Assembly (NCBI RefSeq): GCF_024763615.1
Contig: NC_077223.1
Span: 84,134,627-84,198,626 of the forward strand
From: Phlebotomus papatasi
Taxonomy: Eukaryota; Arthropoda; Insecta; Diptera; Psychodidae
DNA length: 64,000 nt
Reading direction: 5' to 3'
Shown here: positions 56,663-64,000 of the stretch, piece after piece
Layout: every line of letters begins with the position of its first letter
How positions within the stretch are numbered: the first letter of the stretch is position 1
The notes under the pieces: generated by a model
The model's database searches: none
Told to the model about the DNA's origin: nothing
What the model saw: only the letters and a program-made list of their open reading frames with translations
Translations under genes and position numbers: made by a program

Positions 56663-59600
56663 ATGCATGAACTTCCTCGTGTTCCGGACTCCCATGGGGA
56701 TCACATCGACGAGAAGCTCTTCTCAGATCTCTACGTGAGGACGAGCTGGGTGGATGCAGCCACGGCATTTCAGCAGATCGAGAGCGTAAGACACATTGCC
56801 AACAAACAGGGCCACCCACGAAGGCGGCCCCCGAGGCCACCAACACTCACCCGGGCATTATTTTTTTTTTCTTCTATCTTCCTCTTCGTTTTCGGGACTT
56901 TTGTTCTGGGTTGGTTGTGTGATGCAGGGTAAAGCAAGAGGACGTCGTCTGGCTGTGTACATTAGATCTGTACTCCAGGTGCACCTCTATTCACTGGGAT
57001 GCTATCTCCAGAAGCACGCCGGGAAGGTCATCTTCGTGGCCATCCTCGTGCTCAGCTCCTTCTGCGTGGGGCTCAAGAGTGCAACGATTCATTCCAAAGT
57101 GCAGCAATTGTGGATTCAAGGTAAGAAAATCCCATTAACTTTCTAACTCTTCCAAGTATTTCTTTTTTTTTTCTCAATTCAAAAGATTTTTTTTTCTCAA
57201 CTTCAAAATTAAATGTTATTCAATGAATTAATTCAAGAAGCAACATGGTTAAAAAAAATCAAGACCGGTAGCTGCGGTAGCTAATGAATTAATCCAACAA
57301 GTTGTTTCGTGTCACCAAAAATTGCTCTATTCTATTTTTAAAGGTAATGCCAAAACAACAAATTATTTAAAAAAAAAATTATTTAATCGTTTTCTTTAAA
57401 TATTTTTGCTTAATTAAAGGAAGGCTTTCAGGCTTTGCACATACTCTGGCTTTGAACACTTTATATTTTTCCCATGATCCTTCAATGAATCTGAACTAAT
57501 TTCCTTAGGAAATATTAATTAAAGGAATATGGGAAAAATATAAAGTGTTCGAATTCAGACTGTGCGAAGCCTGAAAGCCTTCTCCTACCTAATTTCAAAT
57601 TTATTAAAATTTTATTTTACCGTATTTTAAGGCATTGCAAATCCGAATATTATATATTAGACCCACTAGTTCCTTTCATTTCTTATTTTCATAATAAAAA
57701 AAGAACTATAAATTTTAGAGTTTTAGGGTCGATTCACCCTTTTCCGCTACTTTTTACTAAAATATTAGATTTAAAAATAGCTGTAATTACAACGTTCTAT
57801 AAATACAAAATCAATAATTTCACTAGTATAGCAAGGGATTTCGGCCAACAGGGCGGGAATCGTAGGGTAGAGTCAGCCCTTTTGGCCATGTAAGCACTTT
57901 TGGCCACCTAAAGTAAAATCACATTGTAAGGCAATTATGAGTTTATTTAGAACAGGAAAATGGGTCTTATTTCGTGACCTCTAATCTAACGAATCAGAAA
58001 ACCATATTTGGTTTTGTATCGACTTGATTATTTCTAAGTTATTGAAAGAAATTCTCGTCAAGGTAAACAATCACTAAAAAAACATGGGATTCTTAAGAAA
58101 CTTGTTAATGTTAAGAGAAATTGTTTTGAATTATTTCAAATTTTTGAGGAAAGTATTTGATGTTAATCAATGAAAGTCCATTTCTTAATTAACTAAATTT
58201 CATTGTGACATCATCCTTAATAAGATTTTCTAACAAATTAAATGAAAATCGGATGTGGCTAAAAGAGCTTACTTTTTCGGCTGTGTAACTACTTCTGGCC
58301 ATTCATTTTCCCATACATTTTACATGTGGCGCACCTCGCGGATTTCAGTAAAAACAATCGTGACTTTTGACTAATTTTTACATCAAAATTTTTACATCAA
58401 ATAGAAATCTCATAAAATTGGTGTTAAAATAAGAATAGGTCTTGTGCTGTGTATTTGTGAAAGTTTTCGAAAGTTATTTCTTCTGTTATTTTATTAAAAT
58501 TCTATTGGAAACAAGTAGCCAAAAGTGCTTACAAAGTGGCCAAAAGTACTGAAACATGCATAGTTGAATAAAATGAATTTTTCACTAAAATATCCAAAAA
58601 AAATTGGGAATTTTCTTGGATTATTAGGAAGAAACGGCTTTAAGGTATCTCTGTACAAAATTTCATTTTATTTAAATAAAGATTATAAAAATTACAAGCA
58701 CATGAAACCTTAAACTGGCCAAAAGTACTTACTCCACCCTATTCAGCGTTCCTTCTCCCCGCATTTACTGAATTTTAAAAATTTATATTTTTTCGTCCTT
58801 AAAAAAATTTATACGAACAATATGTTCATTTGGTAATGAAATTATACTAAGACAAATCGCATATCGTTCTCTAAATACACAAATCCTCTCATTAGAGGAG
58901 GGTGGGACAGTTTAATGCAACTGAAATTTGCGTGAAAACTATTAACTGAAAACTATCTGAAAATATTCATGATAATTGCTAAATACTTAATTACTTTTCA
59001 CCTTAAAAATGTTTATTTTCAAATGTAATGCATGGGTGAAACTACCGCATTCTCCCCTATTTATCTTTTGTAATTTTCCTATAAAGATAATCATATAGCC
59101 AAGTTTAATTTAAATTCCATTCAGCCAACTCAGCATCAAAAATGAAAAGCTAAAATTAAAAGTGCAATAGTGGAAACCGGGACAGAATTAGCCAGGGACA
59201 GAGTTAGATTAGTAACATTATTATAGTTTTCCGTAGAAAGAATATTGAGCAAACGACTCAGAGGAACAGAGAAAAACAAGAACAGAGGAAAAACAGAGGG
59301 CAATATTCACAATGAGCACACTGAATTAAAGGATGACTCATAATCAATTTAGGCAAAGGCTCCCAATAAAGTTTTATAAAACAATATTGAATTGAATTTT
59401 CAAATATAGCAAAATTCAACATATCTTGATTTTGTGCAGATTGTTGATTATAATAATTCTCTATCCTTCACTGAGAAAAAAAAGAGGGTGTGATTAACTT
59501 TTTTTCCTCACAATTTTAACACTTTTTAGATGTGAAAATATATCAACATTTTTTAATGTTAATTTTACACCTTTTTGAGGGACGAGGAAAAAAAGTTAAT

Positions 59601-62600
59601 CGCATCCTCTTTTTTCTCAGTGAACTCAAATTCAAATTGAATTTATTGTGATATTCACTAGAAGAAGAAGAGTACGAAAGACTGGGATAGGCAAATACAA
59701 TGCGGTTTAGAAAGAAAGAGTTGGGAATTTTGAATTCAGATAATTCTCCCGATTTCAAAATTGCGCAGCAGGTCAATCTATTTTTTTTAAGTTGAATAAA
59801 ATTACACAGCCTTTTAAAAGTGGCAGAAAGTGGTTAATCTATCCTAATGCAATAAATTAGATTTGTGACTTCAAAACATGGAACTAGCCGTTTACGGCGA
59901 CTTTCACTCAGTCAATTATGCTTTAGTTTAGAGTTACAGATCAATTATCATAAATGAAGTCAAATAGGCCCCAAACTTGAATATATTGTCGTGTTCGAAT
60001 GCATTTAAATTTGCACTAGACCTCCTTAACTTGTCTAGGTCGTTTGTATATTTCTTTTTCATCTGTTTAAATTTGTGACAAGGGGGAGATATTAAGGGTA
60101 AATAGGGTAAGTGTGCCAAATTCCGGCCAGCTTGCAATTCCGGCCACATTTTTTGTTCCTCGAATTTTCATGAATTTTTGGTTTTTACATACTCTAGAGA
60201 TTATACAATGCAAAAGAATAGCAAAAAATGTAGTTTTGACAAACAAGATGACGTGAAAAAGATATTGGAAGAATTTCCGAAGGGCAAAGAACTATGAGAA
60301 TGAAGGTGGCCGAAATAAGGCACTAAAGCTATGTCAACATTTTTATTTATTTTAAAATGTATTAAGAATGATATTAGAGTAAATAAAGACGATAAACTAT
60401 CTACAAGGTTCCAAGCAACACTCCTTAAGAAGAAGTAATAAAAATATTCAATTTGTATTAATAATATTGCAATTAAAACTTGAGACCTTGGCGCTTGCAT
60501 GCAAGTATGCCGAAATTTGGCACACTTACCCTATGTGTACATCCATCTCTTCTATAAAAGACTTCTTCAGCACTTCCACAATTTTGAAAAAAAGACCTTA
60601 TAAATCTATACAAAATTTCCATCACTAATGTCTTTCCTGTGATTTTTCATATGTTTTAAATTACACATTTTCTCATTTTATAGTTAATTGTGTAAGTCTA
60701 CTCGCCGACAAACGATTTAGCTTTATTACAATCGAATAACAAAATAAGGATCTATTCTAAACATTTTACTGCTTGAACTCCACGAAGAGATCAGTAAGAT
60801 CCCTCGATTTTTTTACCCTCAGAAATTTCCACCTTTCACTCGTCTGTGCGTCTAATCGTCTGGCCGTTACCGTTCTAAAGCCCAAATGGTTAGAGATAGA
60901 GACTTGGGATCTTTTGGGGACCTCCCATTAGTCAACCCTGGAACCATTAAAATACCTTTCCTTTTCCTCCCACCTCTCCCCTTCCCGTCCAAAACCATGC
61001 TTTTTCGAATTGCTGGAAAAGGCGCCGTGAGATTTTTTTTTTTCATTTTTGGATGTTTTATAGATCATCCAGGAATATATTTCGTCCTTATACGAAAATA
61101 CCGCTGAATCTTTCCTATAATAACGTTGTGAGTGTTTTTGAAAAGATTTCTGCTCGCTTGGTACGTGAGCTCAAGAATATTGACAAGCTCAAGAGAGACG
61201 ACAATTAAAACGAGTGATACCCAACTCCCCAAATTTTATCCAAGTAGAGACAATAAAAAAATCTTGCATCCACCCAAACTTGAAATGAGGGCCTTTCGCT
61301 ATCTAGACGAATGCTCTATAACCACTAAGCTATGAGGGCACTGGTTCTGATTGCCTTTGCAACTGATCTTAACCAATTGCCGTGTGTACTTCAACTCGTT
61401 TTGACCCATTTCGTGTCTGAGAAACGGCATTATGCGAACAATTGAATCAACAACCCATGTTTTCCATGGAGAATTAATTTTTATTATGAGTGTTTTTTTT
61501 AACGGTTTTTGAAGGTCATAAGTTAATAGGGCTCTAGATAGCGTATTTTTCAACTTAATGATATCATGTTTTTGGCTCTTTAGAAATGCCTTGGAATTTC
61601 TGACAAGTTTGAACCGGTTCCAATCGGTTATGAACTGATAAGTCATTTTTGTCTGAAATTTAATTCTGTTACCTAATTAATTTGGAGTATCTTGTGCGAC
61701 TTATGAATCTGTTCAAATCGGTTAAGAATTGATCAACGGTAAATGATGTAAAATTTCTTATGAGGAATAGCACCTAAGTTACGATTTCGAATATTCCGCA
61801 AAGCAAGGGACACTTATCTGTTCTTTTTTTCTTATCATTTTGTAAATGTTGTAAATTCTAAAACCTAATCCGATATTAAAATTTAAAAAAAATATTCACG
61901 CTTTTTTTTAAATTTAGCAACTTCTAATATAGGAGAAAGCGCGCTATTTTCGGACGACTAAAGCTTCGAACAATTCACTTTTTCCAATGTGTTTTAAATG
62001 AATTTGACCCATTAAAATATTGTATTTTAATATCTAGTCCGATGCCTCAAATTTCCTAGAAAGATCCATGGATTAAATCCATGAAGAACATAGAAAAAAA
62101 TTGCGTTGTCCGAAGCTTGAGTCGTCCAAAGGTAGCGCGCTTTTCCCTACCTAAACTTTTGTCAATTGCAAAATAAACTAGTCAATTTTAAACTTATTTT
62201 ATTACAAGTCAGAAGCTTTGCAAATCATTTAATACTGCCCCCAGTCTTATTATCCAGTGTCCTAAATAATAACAGGAAAGTACCTGTACTATTACATGCT
62301 CTTGGCAAATGGGAACGACAAAATATTTTTCTAATTAACATCAGACAATTTAAAATCGAAAAATCTTCCGACTTTGAACTAAAATGTCTTGTATTAACAA
62401 CTTCTTTAACTTTTATAATTTCTTTATTTACTTTTCTGTTTGTATGACAAGTAAGATCGTACAATTATGTACCTATAACCAATTTTATTTGCTATTTTAT
62501 GAAATATAAATTTTACAAGACGACTTTCTTTTACAAGCATACCCTCGAGAGAAATTTAAAAGGTAACAAGCTCGCTGCAAATAACTTATTAGTTTTAAAT

Positions 62601-63758
62601 GCTTAATTACGGCAACTGGTCGTTTTATGTTCAGATTTTCATTAATATTTTTTATGAAAATTAAACAAATTAAATTTGAGATTGTCTTGTATGTTTTCTT
62701 GTTGCCATACAAAAGAAATTAAATCTTTTAAGTTATTTAACAGAACCATTCACTCCTTGGGTTGCACTGAAAGTGGGACAGTCTGTAATGAAATTTAATG
62801 AATATTTTCATAAAATAGCCTTCTCAAACTTGGAATTAAGCAGCAAAACTGTTGATTTTAATCATTGTGTTTTGGGAAAAATTACAGTAATTAAGGTTAA
62901 ACTAGTAATTTAAACTTAAAGCTCTCATAAAAACGCATTTATAAAATTTTCATTGAGCGAAATCTTATTAATATATTATTCATTTAACGATATTCGGAAA
63001 AAGTATTTAAAAAAAAATACTCGAGCATCATTATACCGATTATCTTCTTGAAATTAAAAAAAAAAACACAGATGGAGGACGATTGGAGGAAGAACTAAAG
63101 TACACAATGAAATCACTGGGAGAGACGGGCTCGGCGACACATCAGCTGGTGATTCAGGTCTCCAAAGAGCCCAATGTATCGATTCTGCATACGCACGCAT
63201 TAATGGTACATTTGGAGGTACTTCGGAGGGCTACTGCAGTAACAGTGCACATGTTCGACACGACTTGGGGCCTCAAGGATATGTGCTACTCAATGAACGC
63301 CCCCAACTTTGACGTTCACCTCATCGAGCAGATCTTCGACAATATCATCCCGTGTGCCATAATTACGCCACTGGATTGCTTCTGGGAGGGTAGCAAGCTT
63401 CTTGGTCCGGAATTTCCTGTTCACATACCGTAAGTAACCTTTCCTTCTTTAAAATGCGTTCCCTCAATCTTGAAAGAGAACCCCCCGTTAAGAGAGACTT
63501 GAACGTGCGATCAGAAGAGATAACAGTGATAAGAAAATTGTGTTTTTCAGGGGTTTGGCTAAAAAACTCCAATGGAGTTCTCTGAATCCTCAGCATTTGC
63601 TCAAGAATATGGAAGCACTCAACTATCATTTTCCCTCCAAGACGATTGAGAAGTATCTGAAGGGAGCAGGAATAACTACGGGTTATACGGAGAAGCCTTG
63701 CCTAGATTTACGGGATCCACAATGCCCAGAAACAGCTCGCAACAAGAATTCAACTCAG
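56663..63758 (+). CDS. ptc: Patched, Hedgehog receptor: first four coding exons (294 aa, 3' end outside window)
   Basis: Exons are 56663-56785, 56928-57120, 63072-63429 and 63551-63758, joined in phases 0, 1 and 2 and ending in phase 0 at a GTGAGT donor. Exon 1 gives MHELPRVPDSHGD..EKLFSDLY and RTSWVDA. Exon 2 gives QKHAGKVIFVAILVLSSFCV, the first membrane segment (about residues 75-90). Exons 3-4 give the start of extracellular loop 1, with SATHQL, LDCFWEGSKLLGPE, EKPCLD and ARNKNSTQ. The order and motifs match insect Patched, a 12-pass sterol-sensing-domain transporter that represses Smoothened until Hedgehog binds. The sterol-sensing domain and the rest lie beyond the right edge. Intron 2 is 5.95 kb and full of MITEs. 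Confidence 0.96.
57418..57588. mobile_element. GGAAGGCTTT-ended MITE, copy 2
   Basis: GGAAGGCTTTCAGGCTTTGC at the left and GCGAAGCCTGAAAGCCTTCT at the right, with the TATATTTTTCCCAT / GGGAAAAATATAAA core. Same family as 40182-40392. Patched intron 2. Confidence 0.7.
57865..58739. mobile_element. 875-bp TA-flanked element with CTTTTGGCC-bearing TIRs
   Basis: GGGTAGAGTCAGCCCTTTTG at the left versus the complement of GGCCAAAAGTACTTACTCCACCC at the right; TA at 57863-57864 and 58740-58741. 'GGCCAAAAGT' repeats inside. The terminal bases resemble the 45499-47973 element. Confidence 0.75.
59469..59622. mobile_element. CACTGAGA-ended MITE, copy 3 (154 bp, shortened)
   Basis: The left half matches 36635-36888, then jumps at 59583 to an inverted copy of its own left end (AGTTAATCGCATCCTC, then TTCTCAGTG), leaving a short hairpin-like derivative. 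Confidence 0.7.
60105..60531. mobile_element. 427-bp TA-flanked MITE
   Basis: GGGTAAGTGTGCCAAATTCC is mirrored by AAATTTGGCACACTTACCC, with TA at 60103-60104 and 60532-60533. No coding potential. Confidence 0.8.
60760..61830 (+). repeat. Composite dispersed repeat, patched intron 2 copy
   Basis: 60760-61110 matches 50070-50430 (GTCTGTCCATC-like, GATAGAGACTTGGGATC, GGGGACCTCC) and its poly-T segment matches 51745-51830. 61560-61830 matches 51880-52185 (TTTGAACCGGTTCCAATCGG, TTCAAATCGGTTAAG). Order and strand agree at both loci, so they may be one large element, which the TA elements interrupt in the 50-52 kb copy. Confidence 0.5.
61265..61345 (-). other. tRNA-like sequence (possible SINE head)
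   Basis: On the minus strand it reads GTGCCCTCATAGCTTAGTGG then TTATAGAGCA. It has a good D-arm/A-box but a poor T-arm (ATTTCAAGTTTGG for GGTTCGANTCC) and extra bases in the D loop. It is therefore not a functional tRNA gene; a tRNA-derived SINE remnant is more likely. Confidence 0.4.
61932..62147. mobile_element. 216-bp TA-flanked MITE
   Basis: GGAGAAAGCGCGCTATTTTC and CGGACGACT at the left; AGTCGTCC and GGTAGCGCGCTTTTCCC at the right; TA at 61930-61931 and 62148-62149. Confidence 0.75.
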
Positions 63759-63950
63759 GTGAGTTTTCATTTCAATTTTGATGAACAATCACAAAAATTT
63801 GATTCAAAGACTAAACGGTATGAGATAGCAAATTAAGCTTTTTTTAGAATGTCCATGATTTTATCTAAACTTACCGAATAATAGAATTTAATAGCAGATG
63901 TGAAAGAAAGTGTTTTTCAGCTTAAATCAATAAAGATCCGAAAGTGAGTA

Positions 63951-64000
63951 GGGTAAAATTTGGAATTCCGAATAACGCCGAATTCCGGAATTCCAATTAA
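63951..64000 (+). mobile_element. Possible start of another TA-flanked element, cut by the window edge
   Basis: TA then GGGTAAAATTTGGAATTCCG, similar to the other GGGTAAA termini in this window. Only 50 bp visible. Confidence 0.35.

Noticed and set aside
62166..62447. 93-aa plus-strand ORF in patched intron 2
   Set aside because: AT-rich, no domain, and inside an intron with no splice signals joining it to patched.

Overview
The window is insect nuclear DNA, most likely from a nematoceran dipteran. A phlebotomine sand fly is my best guess, made from remembered protein similarity and not from a search. The evidence is AT-rich introns and spacers, GT..AG introns of 69 bp to more than 17 kb, arthropod TATA/Inr promoters on two digestive serine proteases, clear insect orthologues (patched, Listerin, NASP, PAM16, DAP1), and many short TA-flanked inverted-repeat elements. 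Exon joins below were derived by hand from reading frame, splice consensus and family alignment.

Layout. (1) At 1-323 (+) is the 3' end of an unidentified gene. (2) From 22368 down to 344 (-) runs Listerin (Ltn1), with three exons visible and its RING-bearing 3' end beyond the left edge. Its 17.4-kb second intron holds two tandem chymotrypsin/brachyurin-type protease genes on the opposite strand (8555-9509, 12906-13841), nested transposons, a 302-bp near-perfect hairpin and a satellite-like block. (3) NASP, a histone chaperone, lies at 25980-24907 (-). (4) A non-LTR retrotransposon with one intact 1309-aa ORF (endonuclease, reverse transcriptase, RNase H) occupies about 27.1-31.7 kb. (5) DAP1 (33410-34078, +) and PAM16/black pearl (34655-34223, -) converge. 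(6) A tandem-domain protein-tyrosine-phosphatase-like gene (35488-52751, +, 11 coding exons, 701 aa) has both domains changed at catalytic residues. (7) The first four coding exons of patched (56663-63758, +) run off the right edge; an exact Gli/Ci consensus site lies about 770 bp upstream of its start codon.

The non-coding part is dominated by small inverted-repeat elements, most flanked by TA. Several are nested in one another, and in four places the window also holds an uninterrupted copy or duplicate that shows the pre-insertion site. The genes do not form one pathway: they cover ribosome quality control, histone supply, mitochondrial import, autophagy, signalling and midgut proteolysis. 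I saw no CRISPR array, rRNA or intact tRNA gene. I found no clear new multi-gene system. The strongest unusual items are the hairpin at 1271-1921, the doubly altered PTP, the protease duplication inside Ltn1, and the patched upstream Gli site.
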